In this document: piece after piece, positions 16,573 through 25,476 of the stretch
Position numbering within the stretch: position 1 is the stretch's first letter
Layout: every line of letters begins with the position of its first letter
Origin: Streptomyces sp. CA-210063
GTDB taxonomy: Bacteria; Actinomycetota; Actinomycetes; Streptomycetales; Streptomycetaceae
Assembly (NCBI RefSeq): GCF_024612015.1
Contig: NZ_CP102512.1
Location: forward strand, 5,518,001 to 5,582,000
Direction: 5' to 3'
Length of the DNA stretch: 64,000 nt
Translations under genes and position numbers: made by a program
Notes under the pieces: generated by a model
What the model was told of the DNA's origin: nothing
The model's database searches: none
What the model saw: the letters and a program-made list of their open reading frames with translations, nothing else

Positions 16573-17415
16573 CTATGCCTGCGCCTGCGGCAGCGTCTCG
16601 CCCTGGACCGCCTGGATGTCCAGCTCCACCCTCAGCGTCGTACCGATCGCCGCGATGCCCGCCCGCACCACCTGGTTGTAGTTCATGGCGAAGTCCTCGC
16701 GGCGGAGTTCGGTGGTGGCCCGGAAGGCGGCTCGCGTGCCGCCCCAGGGGTCGGCGCCGGTGCCGAGGTAGGCGAGGTCCAGGTCGACCGGCCGTACGAC
16801 CCCGTGCATGCCCAGCTCGCCGTGGACGGTCCAGCGGTCGGGGCCGGCGGGGGACAGGCCTGTCGAGACGTAGGTGAGCTCGGGGTGCCGTTCGACGTCC
16901 AGGAAGTCCGGGGACCGTAGATGCTGGTCCCGCATCGCGTTCCCCGTGTCGATCGAGGCGGCCCGGATCACCGCCTCCACCCGGGACTTGGTCCCCTCGT
17001 CCGGGCTCGGGGCGATCTCGATCGATCCCGAGAAGTCGGTGAAACGGCCATGGACGCTGGAGATGCCGAGGTGCTGGGCCATGGCGGCGACGGAGGAGTG
17101 GGCGGGGTCGATGGTCCAGTGCCCGGGCGGGGGCAGTTCCGCGCCGCCGAGCCGGGACAGGGTGACCGTCCCGATCTCCGCCCGACCGCTCGCCGTCACC
17201 AGGGCGCCCGCGGCGAACGGCGCGTATCCGACCGCCGTGACGATCACGGTGTACGCGCCGGGCGCGAGCGCCGTGGGGTCGTGCACGCCCCCTTCGGCGT
17301 CCGCCTCGGCCCGCAGCAGCTGCGTACCGGTCATGTCGGTCACCGTGACGACCGCGTGCGACACGGCCCATCCGTCCCGGGTGCGGATCCTCGCGGTCAG
17401 TCCGGTCAGTCCCAT
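16573..17415 (-). CDS. YceI-family lipid-binding protein with N-terminal carboxypeptidase-regulatory-like domain
   Basis: 280 residues from ATG 17415, preceded by GAGGAG at 10-nt spacing. Residues 1-85 are a prealbumin-like repeat (GAYTVIVTAVGYAPFA). Residues about 95-275 are YceI: GHWTIDPAHSSVAAMAQHLG, VHGRFTDFSGSIEI, DVERHPELTY, and HGVVRPVDLDL. YceI barrels bind isoprenoid-like lipids. No signal peptide is seen, so it is probably cytoplasmic. The same repeat type is fused to the neighbouring MFS gene, suggesting exchange between the two genes. Confidence 0.83.
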   Translation of the reverse strand: MGLTGLTARIRTRDGWAVSHAVVTVTDMTGTQLLRAEADAEGGVHDPTALAPGAYTVIVTAVGYAPFAAGALVTASGRAEIGTVTLSRLGGAELPPPGHWTIDPAHSSVAAMAQHLGISSVHGRFTDFSGSIEIAPSPDEGTKSRVEAVIRAASIDTGNAMRDQHLRSPDFLDVERHPELTYVSTGLSPAGPDRWTVHGELGMHGVVRPVDLDLAYLGTGADPWGGTRAAFRATTELRREDFAMNYNQVVRAGIAAIGTTLRVELDIQAVQGETLPQAQA

Positions 17416-17440
17416 GTCGGTCCCACTCCTCAGCATGCGA

Positions 17441-17475
17441 CCGGCCGGTGGAGCGGGGGTGGCTCCACCGGCCGG
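17441..17475. terminator. hairpin between the MFS and yceI genes
   Basis: Perfect 14-bp stem CCGGCCGGTGGAGC / GCTCCACCGGCCGG with a 7-nt loop. It lies between the minus-strand MFS stop and the yceI start and likely separates the transcripts. Confidence 0.6.
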
Positions 17476-17492
17476 TGGTTCATCTACTCGAA

Positions 17493-20039
17493 CTACTCGC
17501 CGGGGTGGGCGAGTTCGATGTCGTGGCCATCGACGCCGGGGCCGGCGACCGTCAGGGCCGTGGCCACCGGCGGGTACCCGGTGGCGATCACCGTGTACTC
17601 CCCGCCGTCCAGGTCGCTGAAGGCGTACGCCCCGTCCGCGCCGGTGGTGGCCGTGCCGACCACGTTGCCCGCCGCGTCGACGAGGGTCACGCGGGCGTCG
17701 GCCAAGGGCCCGCCCGGCGCCCGTACGACCCCCTGGAGCCGGGCCCCGGCCTCCAGGTCGACCTCGATCCGGGTGACGCCGGTGCCGCCGACCTCGACGG
17801 GCAGGGCACGCGGGCGGTACCCGGGGGCGTTCACCGCGACGGTGACCCCACCCGGCACCAGCTCGCCGAAGCCGAACTCGCCCTGCTCACCGGTGATCCC
17901 GCCGGCCAGCACGTCTCCGCGCACATCGGTGACCACGACCATGGCGTCCTTCACGGGCTCCCCGGCCCCGGCGGCCCGCACCACACCGCTCAGCCCGCTC
18001 GTACCGCTCAGCAGGATGTCGTACGCGACCGGCTCGCCGTTCACGACCACCGTGGACGCCTGCGGCTGGAACCCGTCGGCGGCCGCGATCAGCACATACG
18101 ACCCGGCGCCGGGCGCGTCCACCGCGTAGGCCCCGTCGGCCCCCGCGACCGAACGGCCGAGCTGCCGCCCGCCGAGCGAGATCAGGGTGACGGCGGCCCG
18201 GGGCACGGGCGCGCTCTCGGCGCCGCGGACGTGACCCCGTACGGGAATCCCGCCACCGCCATCGCCACCGTCACCGCTTCCGCTGCCGTCGCCCGATCCC
18301 GGGGCGGCGGCCGAAGACCGCGTCTCGGCCGAAGCCTGCGTCTCGGCGGAAGCGGCGGTCACCGCGGCCATGGCCATGGCCGGAGCCGGCGACGCGTCCG
18401 GCACGTCCCTCTCCCCGTCGGTCCCCGTCGCCTTGGTCTCGGCCGCCGGGGCGAGCGCCCCGTTGGTCTTCAGCGGCACTTCCTTGATGAAGAGGGAGAA
18501 GACGAGCGCGAGGGCGGCGAAGGGGGCGGCGTAGAGGAAGACGTCTCCGATGCCGTGGCCGTAGGCGCTCTCGATGACCGTGCGGACCGGCGCGGGCAGC
18601 GCGTCCAGGTCGGGGATCTCGCCGTGGCCCGTGGAGGAGCCGGACACGCCCAGCTCGGCCATGCCCTCCTCCACATAGTTGGTGATCCGGTGGCTCAGGA
18701 CCGCGCCCAGCGCGGAGACGCCGATCGCGCCGCCGAGGGAGCGGAAGAAGGTGACGACCGAGCTGGCGGCGCCCAGATCGCTCGGGGCCACCTGGTTCTG
18801 CGTGCACAGCACCAGGTTCTGCATCATCATGCCGACGCCGAGGCCGAGCAGGGCCATGAAGATCGCCACGTGCCAGTACTCGGTGTCGTGGCGCAGCGTG
18901 CCCAGCAGTGCGAGGCCCGAGGTCACCAGCACACCGCCGGCGAGCAGCCAGGCCTTCCAGCGGCCGGTGCGGGTGATGACCTGTCCGGAGACGGTCGACG
19001 AGACGAACAGGCCGGCGATCATCGGGATGGTCAGGACGCCGGACATGGTCGGGGACTTGTCGCGGGCCAGCTGGAAGTACTGGCTGAAGAAGATGGTGCC
19101 CGCGAACATCGCGACACCGACGAAGAGCGAGGCCAGCGAGGCGAGCGCGATCGTCCGGTTGCGGAACAGCCGCAGCGGCATGATCGGCTCGCTCGCCTTC
19201 GCCTCGACCAGCACGAAGACCGCGAGCAGCGCGAGCGTGCCGCCGACCATCGCGTACGTCTGCCAGGACACCCAGTCGTACTTGTCACCGGCGAACGTCA
19301 CCCAGATCAGCAGCAGGCAGACCGCGGCGGTGATGAGGAGCGCGCCCGCCCAGTCGACCTTGACCTTGCGCCGGACGACCGGCAGGTGCAGGGTCCGCTG
19401 GAGCACGATCAGGGCGACGATCGCGAAGGGCACGCCGACGTAGAAGCACCAGCGCCAGCCGAGCCAGTCGGTGTCGGTGATGACACCGCCGACCAGCGGG
19501 CCGCCGACCATGGCGGTCGCGAAGGTGGCGCCGAGGTAGCCGTTGTACCGGCCGCGCTCGCGCGGGGAGATCATCGCCGCGAGGATGATCTGCGCCAGCG
19601 AGGAGAGCCCGCCCATGCCGATGCCCTGGACGGCGCGGAAGGCGATCAGCGTCCCGGCGTTCTGGGACAGTCCGGCCGCGGCCGACCCGAGCACGAAGAT
19701 GACGAGGGCCAGCTGGATCAGCAGCTTCTTGGAGAACAGGTCGGCGAGCTTGCCCCACAGCGGGGTGGACGCGGTCATCGCGAGCAGCGACGCGGTCACG
19801 ACCCAGGTGTACGCGCTCTGCCCGCCGCCCAGGTCCTTGATGATGTCCGGCAGCGCGTTCGACACGATCGTCGACGACAGGATCGCCACGAACATGCCGA
19901 GCAGCAGCCCGGTCAGCGCTTCCATGATCTGCCGGTGCGTCATCGGGGCGTCGTCGCCACCGCTGTGGGGGGCACCCTTGGCGGTGCCGCCTCCGTGCTT
20001 GGCGTGAGCCCGCACACCGGCCGGTGTGGTTGTTGCCAT
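17493..20039 (-). CDS. MFS drug exporter fused to three carboxypeptidase-regulatory-like domains
   Basis: 848 residues. Residues about 30-545 are a 14-TM DHA2 exporter (GLLLGMFVAILSSTIVSNAL, LWGKLADLFSKK, GGPLVGGVITD). A Ser/Ala/Gly linker at 545-615 leads to three prealbumin-like beta domains (about 615-700, 700-775, 775-848), each with the motif DGAYAxxxxxxGxYxV or a variant. Such domains usually sit on extracellular enzymes; here the topology puts the C-terminal tail next to the membrane. ATG 20039 overlaps no gene. It follows marR by 63 bp in the same direction, so MarR probably controls it. Confidence 0.87.
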   Translation of the reverse strand: MATTTPAGVRAHAKHGGGTAKGAPHSGGDDAPMTHRQIMEALTGLLLGMFVAILSSTIVSNALPDIIKDLGGGQSAYTWVVTASLLAMTASTPLWGKLADLFSKKLLIQLALVIFVLGSAAAGLSQNAGTLIAFRAVQGIGMGGLSSLAQIILAAMISPRERGRYNGYLGATFATAMVGGPLVGGVITDTDWLGWRWCFYVGVPFAIVALIVLQRTLHLPVVRRKVKVDWAGALLITAAVCLLLIWVTFAGDKYDWVSWQTYAMVGGTLALLAVFVLVEAKASEPIMPLRLFRNRTIALASLASLFVGVAMFAGTIFFSQYFQLARDKSPTMSGVLTIPMIAGLFVSSTVSGQVITRTGRWKAWLLAGGVLVTSGLALLGTLRHDTEYWHVAIFMALLGLGVGMMMQNLVLCTQNQVAPSDLGAASSVVTFFRSLGGAIGVSALGAVLSHRITNYVEEGMAELGVSGSSTGHGEIPDLDALPAPVRTVIESAYGHGIGDVFLYAAPFAALALVFSLFIKEVPLKTNGALAPAAETKATGTDGERDVPDASPAPAMAMAAVTAASAETQASAETRSSAAAPGSGDGSGSGDGGDGGGGIPVRGHVRGAESAPVPRAAVTLISLGGRQLGRSVAGADGAYAVDAPGAGSYVLIAAADGFQPQASTVVVNGEPVAYDILLSGTSGLSGVVRAAGAGEPVKDAMVVVTDVRGDVLAGGITGEQGEFGFGELVPGGVTVAVNAPGYRPRALPVEVGGTGVTRIEVDLEAGARLQGVVRAPGGPLADARVTLVDAAGNVVGTATTGADGAYAFSDLDGGEYTVIATGYPPVATALTVAGPGVDGHDIELAHPGE

Positions 20040-20102
20040 GGGGCTTCCTTCTCCTGTGCTCTTTGCGGGTGTACGGGTTGCTGGTCTGTCGCTCGCGGCC
20101 CG

Positions 20103-20552
20103 CTACACGGGCGTGCGGGGCGGCGCGGTGGCGTCGAAGCTCTCGCGCAGCCGGCCCAGGAGCCGGGCGAGCTGTCCGACCTCGTCGTCGGACCAGTCGC
20201 TCAGCCGTTCGGCCATCAGCCGGCTGCTGCGCCGGTACAGCTCGGCGACCACGGCCCGGCCCTCGGGGGTCAGACGGAGGATGCGCGAGCGTTTGTCCGC
20301 CGGGTCGGGGAGGCGTTCGATCCAGCCCCGCTCGGCGACATGCGCGACATGACGGCTGGTCACCGACATGTCCACCGAGAGCAGCTCGGCGAGCCTGCTC
20401 ATCCGCATGTCGCCGTGCCGACCGAGCAGGGTCAGGACTCCCGCCGATCCGCCCGGGCAGTCGTACGGCAGCATCCGTCCGATCTCCCGCTTCACGGCCC
20501 CGATGGCACTGAGCTGACGGGCCAGCTCCTCGTAGTGCGCCTGCCCGGCCAT
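20103..20552 (-). CDS. MarR-family transcriptional regulator
   Basis: 149 residues with the MarR winged helix: LTLLGRHGDMRMSRLAELL, VDMSVTSRHVAHVAERGWIE, RLPDPADKRSRILRLTPEG (wing with Asp-Arg-Arg). It is the first gene of a marR-MFS pair, and the inverted repeat at 20570 lies immediately before it, so autorepression relieved by a small molecule is likely. Confidence 0.9.
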   Translation of the reverse strand: MAGQAHYEELARQLSAIGAVKREIGRMLPYDCPGGSAGVLTLLGRHGDMRMSRLAELLSVDMSVTSRHVAHVAERGWIERLPDPADKRSRILRLTPEGRAVVAELYRRSSRLMAERLSDWSDDEVGQLARLLGRLRESFDATAPPRTPV

Positions 20553-20569
20553 GAAGCCCCTCCCTTATT

Positions 20570-20614
20570 GTTGCTTAGAGCAACCATAGGACTGGATGGT
20601 TGCTACAGGCAAAC
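20570..20614 (-). promoter_or_regulatory. MarR operator region
   Basis: GTTGCT-TAG-AGCAAC (20570-20584) is a perfect 6-bp inverted repeat 18 bp before marR. A second, looser site GTTGCTACAGGCAAAC is at 20599-20614. Both fit MarR dimer sites. Confidence 0.6.
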
Positions 20615-20723
20615 GAAATCGGACGTTCACGGCCCAAGTCTTGGCAAAGGAGAACGATCCGAAGGTCACGCGGGCGGAAGCGGGGTTGGGCCCCGGATAC
20701 CCGATTCGCTAAGGTCTCGGGCC

Positions 20724-20921
20724 ATGGCTGACAACCAGGGCCCCCAGGGCAACTACGACCCCGCGGGCAGCACCCAGATGTTCCGCGCCTTCGTCGACGA
20801 GACGCCTGCGGGGGGTCGGCAGACGGCTGCGGCGCCATCGGGGCCGCGGGTCGGTGTGATCGTCGGTGTGATCGCGGCGGTGGCTGTGGTGGCCGCCGTG
20901 GTGTGGCTCGCGCTGGTGTAA
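20724..20921 (+). CDS. small tail-anchored membrane protein
   Basis: 65 residues: a polar N-terminal part (STQMFRAFVDETP) and one C-terminal TM helix (VGVIVGVIAAVAVVAAVVWL). No export signal, so the N-terminus should face the cytoplasm. I do not recognise a function; a counterpart next to sigN/sigF is likely in other Streptomyces. Divergent from marR. Confidence 0.6.
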   Translation: MADNQGPQGNYDPAGSTQMFRAFVDETPAGGRQTAAAPSGPRVGVIVGVIAAVAVVAAVVWLALV

Positions 20922-20998
20922 GCGCTTGGCCCGGCTGTGGGGTGCCTACTCGGCTGCCGGGTTCTTGTGATCTTGCGGCTGCCGGTTTGTTCGTGGCT

Positions 20999-21078
20999 GG
21001 TCGCGCAGTTCCCCGCGCCCCTGAGGACATGGGTGGCACCCGGCGCTTTTAGGGGCGCGGGGAACTGCGCGAGCGACC
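20999..21078. repeat. two dispersed repeats facing each other (large hairpin)
   Basis: GGTCGCGCAGTTCCCCGCGC at 20999 pairs with its near-complement at 21051-21078, giving a stem of over 20 bp with a 28-nt loop between the small membrane gene and sigN. It may act as a bidirectional terminator. Confidence 0.7.
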
Positions 21079-21195
21079 CCATACGACCCGCACTCGTCCA
21101 CCCACCTGTTACGTACCTACCTATATGCACGACAACCGCCGGGGTGCCCTCTCAAGGGCAGCCCGGCGGTCACGTGTCAACGCGTCCCGAGGGAC

Positions 21196-22116
21196 TCAGT
21201 CGGAGATCAGGCCCTCGCGGAGCTGCGCCAGGGTCCGGGTGAGCAGGCGGGAGACGTGCATCTGGGAGATGCCGACCTCCTCGCCGATCTGGGACTGCGT
21301 CATGTTCGCGAAGAAGCGGAGCATGATGATCCGGCGCTCGCGGGGCGGGAGCTTGGCCAGCAGCGGCTTCAGGGACTCGCGGTACTCCACGCCCTCCAGC
21401 GCCGTGTCCTCGTAGCCGAGGCGGTCCGCGAGGGAGCCCTCGCCGCCGTCGTCCTCGGGGGCCGGGGAGTCCAGCGACGACGCCGTGTACGCGTTGCCCA
21501 CCGCGAGGCCGTCGACGACGTCCTCCTCGGACACGCCCAGTACGGCGGCGAGTTCGGTGACCGTCGGGGAGCGGTCGAGCTTCTGGGACAGCTCGTCGCT
21601 GGCCTTGGTGAGGGCCAGGCGCAGCTCCTGGAGCCGGCGCGGAACGCGGACCGACCACGAGGTGTCGCGGAAGAACCGCTTGATCTCGCCCACGACCGTC
21701 GGCATCGCGAACGTCGGGAACTCCACGCCCCGTTCGCAGTCGAAGCGGTCGATCGCCTTGATCAGGCCGATCGTTCCGACCTGGACGATGTCCTCCATCG
21801 GCTCGTTGCGCGACCGGAAACGGGCGGCGGCGTAACGCACCAGCGGGAGGTTGAGCTCGATGAGGGTGTCCCGGACATAGGCACGCTCGGGGCTGTTCTC
21901 GTCGAGTGCGGCCAGCCGCAGGAACAGGGAGCGGGACAGGGTGCGGGTGTCGATGTTCGCCGAGGCCGACGAGGCCGGAAGGTCAGTCACCGGAGGAGCC
22001 TGGGGACCGGGAAGGTCCTCAAGCGCCTGAAGGTCCTGAGGGGCCTGGATAGCGTCGGGCGCGGTCTCGCTCTTGTCGAGCGTGAGCACCTTCGAGCTGC
22101 CCTGGTCTGCGGACAT
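21196..22116 (-). CDS. sigN: SigB/SigF-family RNA polymerase sigma factor, probable SigN
   Basis: 306 residues from ATG 22116, preceded by AAGGGGGTGG; an upstream frame extension is basic and non-conserved. Region 2 ([51 protein letters not shown]), region 3 and region 4 ([34 protein letters not shown]) are intact. Family members direct stress and sporulation genes and are held by anti-sigma factors. Next to sigF in the same direction, the arrangement I recall for S. coelicolor SCO4034 (sigN) and SCO4035 (sigF). Confidence 0.85.
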   Translation of the reverse strand: MSADQGSSKVLTLDKSETAPDAIQAPQDLQALEDLPGPQAPPVTDLPASSASANIDTRTLSRSLFLRLAALDENSPERAYVRDTLIELNLPLVRYAAARFRSRNEPMEDIVQVGTIGLIKAIDRFDCERGVEFPTFAMPTVVGEIKRFFRDTSWSVRVPRRLQELRLALTKASDELSQKLDRSPTVTELAAVLGVSEEDVVDGLAVGNAYTASSLDSPAPEDDGGEGSLADRLGYEDTALEGVEYRESLKPLLAKLPPRERRIIMLRFFANMTQSQIGEEVGISQMHVSRLLTRTLAQLREGLISD

Positions 22117-22639
22117 GCCACCCCCTTTGGGTCGCGGACGGTCGCGGCGGACGCTCCGTCGTAAGGAACGCAGCCTCCACCTGAATACCGGCGGCGAGGC
22201 CACGGCAAACGCGCTGGGGAGAGAATGTCACACGTCGGCAACACGATGTAGTGACATGTCGACATGGAGAGGGTGAATAGGCCCTGGAAACAGGAGGTCT
22301 GATGGGCTTTCAGCCCAGAACGGCCACAAAGAGGGGTGATGAGCGATTCGCTCTCCCCGGGGATACCTCGACAGCGCATTCGGTTACGCCCATGGCCTGC
22401 ACACGCGTCCCGCTGGCCGATTCTGTGCGCCCCGCCTGCCTTTGTGCGCCCCGTGTGCCCCATGGTCCATCCGTGATGGTGCGGCGGTTTTTGGTTACCG
22501 ACGGTCACTCATTCCAGGAGGGCTGGGGCAGTGCCCCAAAGGGGCGCGGGGAACTGCGCGACCAGCCACGACCAACCCGCAGCCGCAAACCCACAGGACC
22601 CGGCAGGCGAATAGGCACCCGGCCCCCCAAGCGGAGCGC
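22117..22639. other. intergenic region upstream of sigN
   Basis: About 520 bases with sigN regulatory DNA and, at 22541-22570, one dispersed GGGGCGCGGGGAACTGCGCG repeat just after sigF. An ATG at 22302 has a good SD but its frame lacks GC3 bias; I do not call it. Confidence 0.4.
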
Positions 22640-23515
22640 CTACGCCTCGATCCGGTTGGCCGACCGCAGCCGCGCGAAGCTCCGGGCCAGCAGCCGCGAC
22701 ACATGCATCTGGGAGACCCCCAGCTCCGCGCTGATCTGCGACTGCGTGAGGTTGCTGTAGTACCGGAGCAGCAGGATCCGCTGTTCGCGTTCGGGGAGTT
22801 GGACGAGGAGATGCCGTACGAGGTCGCGGTGTTCGACGCCGTCGAGCTCGGGATCCTCGTAGCCGAGCCGGTCGAGGAGCCCCGGCATTCCGTCGCCCTC
22901 CTGGGCGGCCTCCAGTGAGGTCGCGTGGTACGAGCGTCCCGCCTCGATGCAGGACAGGACCTCCTCCTCGGTGATGCGCAGCCGCTCGGCGATCTCGGCG
23001 GTGGAGGGGGTGCGCCCGAAGGCGGTGGTGAGGTCCTCGGTGGCGCCGTTCACCTGCACCCACAGCTCGTGCAGCCGGCGCGGGACGTGGACCGTACGGA
23101 CGTTGTCCCGGAAGTACCGCTTGATCTCGCCGACGACGGTCGGCATCGCGAAGGTCGGGAACTGCACGCCCCGGTCCGGGTCGAACCGGTCGATGGCGTT
23201 GATCAGCCCGATGGTGCCGACCTGGACCACGTCCTCCATGGGCTCGTTGCGGGAGCGGAAGCGGGCGGCCGCGTAGCGCACGAGCGGCAGGTTCGCCTCG
23301 ATGAGCGCCCCGCGCACACGGTTGTGCTCGGGGGTGCCCGGCACCAGATGCTTCAGCTCACCGAAGAGCACCTGGGTGAGCGCCCGGGTGTCGGCGCCGC
23401 GACGTTTCTCCGGGACGGGGGCCGTGACCTGGGCCGGCGCGGGATCGGGAGTCGGGACGTCTTCCTGGGGAGGCGCAGTACTGGCCGACACGGTCAACGC
23501 CACCTCTTCATCCAT
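22640..23515 (-). CDS. sigF: sporulation sigma factor SigF
   Basis: 291 residues from ATG 23515 (a TTG five codons upstream is possible; neither has a strong SD). Regions 2-4 are complete: [83 protein letters not shown]. The [15 protein letters not shown] segment and the end LRSANRIEA match my memory of S. coelicolor SigF, needed late in spore maturation. The N-terminal 50 residues are variable and Pro-rich. Confidence 0.87.
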   Translation of the reverse strand: MDEEVALTVSASTAPPQEDVPTPDPAPAQVTAPVPEKRRGADTRALTQVLFGELKHLVPGTPEHNRVRGALIEANLPLVRYAAARFRSRNEPMEDVVQVGTIGLINAIDRFDPDRGVQFPTFAMPTVVGEIKRYFRDNVRTVHVPRRLHELWVQVNGATEDLTTAFGRTPSTAEIAERLRITEEEVLSCIEAGRSYHATSLEAAQEGDGMPGLLDRLGYEDPELDGVEHRDLVRHLLVQLPEREQRILLLRYYSNLTQSQISAELGVSQMHVSRLLARSFARLRSANRIEA

Positions 23516-23730
23516 CAACTCAACCGTCAAAAGCGGTCATAGCATCACAAGACATGTGCACTGTGATCAAGCACCGCATATCGCCGTGTTGAGCGAGAGT
23601 TGAGGGTGGGAAGGGCAATTGGGTGTAAAAAGCCCGGCATTGTTCGGGCGTGGGGCGGAAGATACGGCCGTATGGATCGGAAGGCGTCGTACGGCGCGCA
23701 TACGTCGTACGACTCGGAAGGCGTCGCACG

Positions 23731-23821
23731 ACTCAGAACGCGTCGTGCGACTCGGAAGGCGTCGTACGACTCAGAACGCGTCGTGCGACTCGGAAGGCGT
23801 CGTGCGACTCAGAACGCGTAG
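23731..23821. repeat. 38-bp tandem repeat copying the 3' end of the Dabb gene
   Basis: ACTCAGAACGCGT recurs at 23731, 23769 and 23807. The last copy contains the TGA stop and final codons of the minus-strand gene. A related GACTCGGAAGGCGTCG element alternates with it and extends to about 23700. Confidence 0.85.
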
Positions 23822-24102
23822 TCGGCGATGACCCACGTGGCGAACTCGCGCCACAGTGCCACGCCCGCCTGGTGGTCCGGGTGCTCGACGTAGGCGCGCA
23901 GCGCGTCCGTGTCGTCGAACGCGGAGTTGATCGCGAAGTCGTAGGCGATGGGGCGGTCGCTGACGTTCCAGCCCAGCTCCCAGAAGCGGATGCCCTCGAT
24001 CCTGCCCTCGAGCGCGCGGAAGGCGTCCACGCCCTTCACGACGCGCGGGTCGTCGCGCTCGACGCCCTCGTTGAGCTTGAAGAGGACCAGGTGGCGGATC
24101 AT
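23809..24102 (-). CDS. Dabb-family (stress-responsive alpha/beta barrel) protein
   Basis: 97 residues: MIRHLVLFKLNEG, a central DYAFxxxA-like strand (AYDFAINSAFDD) and DALRAYVEHPDHQAGV are the Dabb signature of small dimeric ferredoxin-fold proteins. No defined reaction. Single domain, complete. Its stop lies in the 38-bp repeat. Adjacent to sigF but transcribed separately or downstream of the small membrane gene. Confidence 0.85.
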   Translation of the reverse strand: MIRHLVLFKLNEGVERDDPRVVKGVDAFRALEGRIEGIRFWELGWNVSDRPIAYDFAINSAFDDTDALRAYVEHPDHQAGVALWREFATWVIADYAF

Positions 24103-24136
24103 GGGCGCTCCGGGAAGGTCGTACGACGTGCTGGTG

Positions 24137-24313
24137 CTAGTCGGCCCCGTCGGCGATCCAGGTGAAGAAGTCGCCGATGGACTGGGCGGCGTTCGAGACG
24201 CCCTCGAACCCTATCTGGACGTAGTCGGCGGCCTTGGCCGGGTCCGTGATGATCACGTAGAGCACGAAGACCACGAGCACATACAGCGCGATCTTCTTCC
24301 CCTGCACCGCCAC
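24137..24313 (-). CDS. small single-pass membrane protein
   Basis: 58 residues from GTG 24313, preceded by GGGAGG at 5 nt; an in-frame GTG at 24307 is an alternative. One TM helix (IALYVLVVFVLYVII) near the N-terminus, then an amphipathic tail (FEGVSNAAQSIGDFFTWIAD). No known function. It lies directly between the tRNA terminator and the Dabb gene. Confidence 0.6.
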   Translation of the reverse strand: MAVQGKKIALYVLVVFVLYVIITDPAKAADYVQIGFEGVSNAAQSIGDFFTWIADGAD

Positions 24314-24417
24314 CGCGGCCTCCCCCGCCTCTTGTGCCCTGTGGGCCCCATGGGTCCTCTTTGTCGGCGGCGAGTGTAACCCGATCATGCGTTCGCGCGA
24401 GAGACCGGAAACGCACG

Positions 24418-24446
24418 AAGGGCCCCGTCTGACGACGGGACCCTTC
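24418..24446 (-). terminator. original terminator of tRNA-Ser(CGA), displaced by the element
   Basis: Imperfect hairpin (AAGGG, CCCGTC / GACGGG, CCCTT) just outside attL. Before integration it would have followed the tRNA gene now at 38334. Confidence 0.5.
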
Positions 24447-24450
24447 TTCA

Positions 24451-24505
24451 GCGGTAGCGGAGGGATTTGAACCCTCGGTGACTTGCGCCACACTCGCTTT
24501 CGAGG
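24451..24505. repeat. attL (55-bp core, 3' half of tRNA-Ser)
   Basis: Identical to 38333-38387. It contains the tRNA 3' part from the acceptor to the anticodon loop; the sequence diverges right after CGAGG, so this copy is not a functional tRNA. Confidence 0.93.
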
Positions 24506-24611
24506 TCTGTTCGTGCTGGTCAGGGCATGATCCGGGACTGTTCAACCCCGTTCATTCCCGTACTCCCGCCCGACGCGCGAACGGCTATGAACGGCGCTGG
24601 ACCGGGGTGAA

Positions 24612-24641
24612 TGAGACGGAAACTGAGACGGACTGAGACGG
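24612..24641. promoter_or_regulatory. integrase arm-type sites, left end
   Basis: TGAGACGG at 24612, 24624 and 24634. The first two share a 20-base block (TGAGACGGAAACTGAGACGG) with the right end at 38256, at the same 12-bp spacing. In the circular form these flank the core, as arm sites of a lambda-type integrase would. Confidence 0.55.
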
Positions 24642-24667
24642 CGCCGGTCGTTACTGACCTGCGGCAA

Positions 24668-25474
24668 TCACCACTGGCAGAAGGCAATGGAGGCGTCGTC
24701 GCCCGACTTGTAGCGCGGCCACCGTCGCCCCGTCGGGTCTGTGGCTTCGACCTTCCGGACGGTATCGATCAGCTCGCGCGGTCCCTCGGTTCGGAGCGTC
24801 GTGAAGACTTCGCGCCACGTCGCCATGGCGTACTCAGTGACGAGACGCGACGCGCCATCGGACAGGACCGCTGCGGCGCGTACGTCCTCGGTGGGGGTGC
24901 TGCCGACAAGCGCGTGATCTGCCGCTTCCGGGCCGGCGGCAGCGACCCAGTAACCGGCAGGCGTGTTGCGGGTCTGGCGTTGTGCGGTCACGAATCGCCG
25001 CAGAGCCTCCCTGTGGTCTGCCGTGTCGGTCTCGTACTGCTCGACTTCGGCTCGTAGCTCGGGAAGCACTTCGTCCACGCGAAGGTCAGTGATCACGGTG
25101 AAGTCCTGGTGTCCTTCGAGAACGACCGGGGAGTCAGCCAAGACCAGGTGATCGATGAAGTCTTCCCGTTCTCGGAGGACTGCGACCGTTGCCGAGGGCG
25201 TTCCTGGGTTACTCAAGTCGCATTCGGGATGCAGCGCCGCCACCCGTTCGAGCGCACCCGCCAAGCCGGTCGCGAGCGAAGCGCTCGGCTCTGCCAGTGC
25301 GGCGACAAGCTGACTGCCGAGGTGGGCCACGAACCACGGGACGCCGTGGCGGCATCCCGTGTCCAGACCCGCCGTGCTGAGTCCGTCCAGCACCACGGCG
25401 AGAGTCGGCGTACCGGCCACCCAATCTTCGTTGGGACCGGCTCCACCAGGTTGGGTGTCAATGGCGACGCGCAT
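24668..25474 (-). CDS. PP2C-like phosphatase-family protein
   Basis: 268 residues from ATG 25474 with GAGGG six nt upstream. The PP2C metal-site skeleton is recognisable: NEDW near residue 20, VVLDGLS near 33, AAVLSDGASRLV near 215 and GDDASIAF at the end. The order matches PPM phosphatases, although DGLS replaces the usual DGVG. It probably acts on a phosphoserine/threonine or a small phosphate compound. The start lies 2 nt after the stop of the HTH gene (TGAGCATG), so translation is coupled. It is the outermost gene at the left end, where accessory genes of such elements often sit. Confidence 0.65.
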   Translation of the reverse strand: MRVAIDTQPGGAGPNEDWVAGTPTLAVVLDGLSTAGLDTGCRHGVPWFVAHLGSQLVAALAEPSASLATGLAGALERVAALHPECDLSNPGTPSATVAVLREREDFIDHLVLADSPVVLEGHQDFTVITDLRVDEVLPELRAEVEQYETDTADHREALRRFVTAQRQTRNTPAGYWVAAAGPEAADHALVGSTPTEDVRAAAVLSDGASRLVTEYAMATWREVFTTLRTEGPRELIDTVRKVEATDPTGRRWPRYKSGDDASIAFCQW

Positions 25475-25476
25475 GC

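Noticed and set aside
17448..20921. 1,157-codon plus-strand frame
   Set aside because: It is antisense to the MFS fusion and marR genes and has no domain; only its last 65 codons (from 20724) form a real gene.
22302..22760. 152-codon frame with SD AGGAGG before ATG 22302
   Set aside because: Codon third positions are not GC-rich, the product is not recognisable, and it runs antisense into sigF.
24451..24505. second tRNA-Ser gene
   Set aside because: Only the 3' half to the anticodon loop is present; it is the attL copy left by integration.
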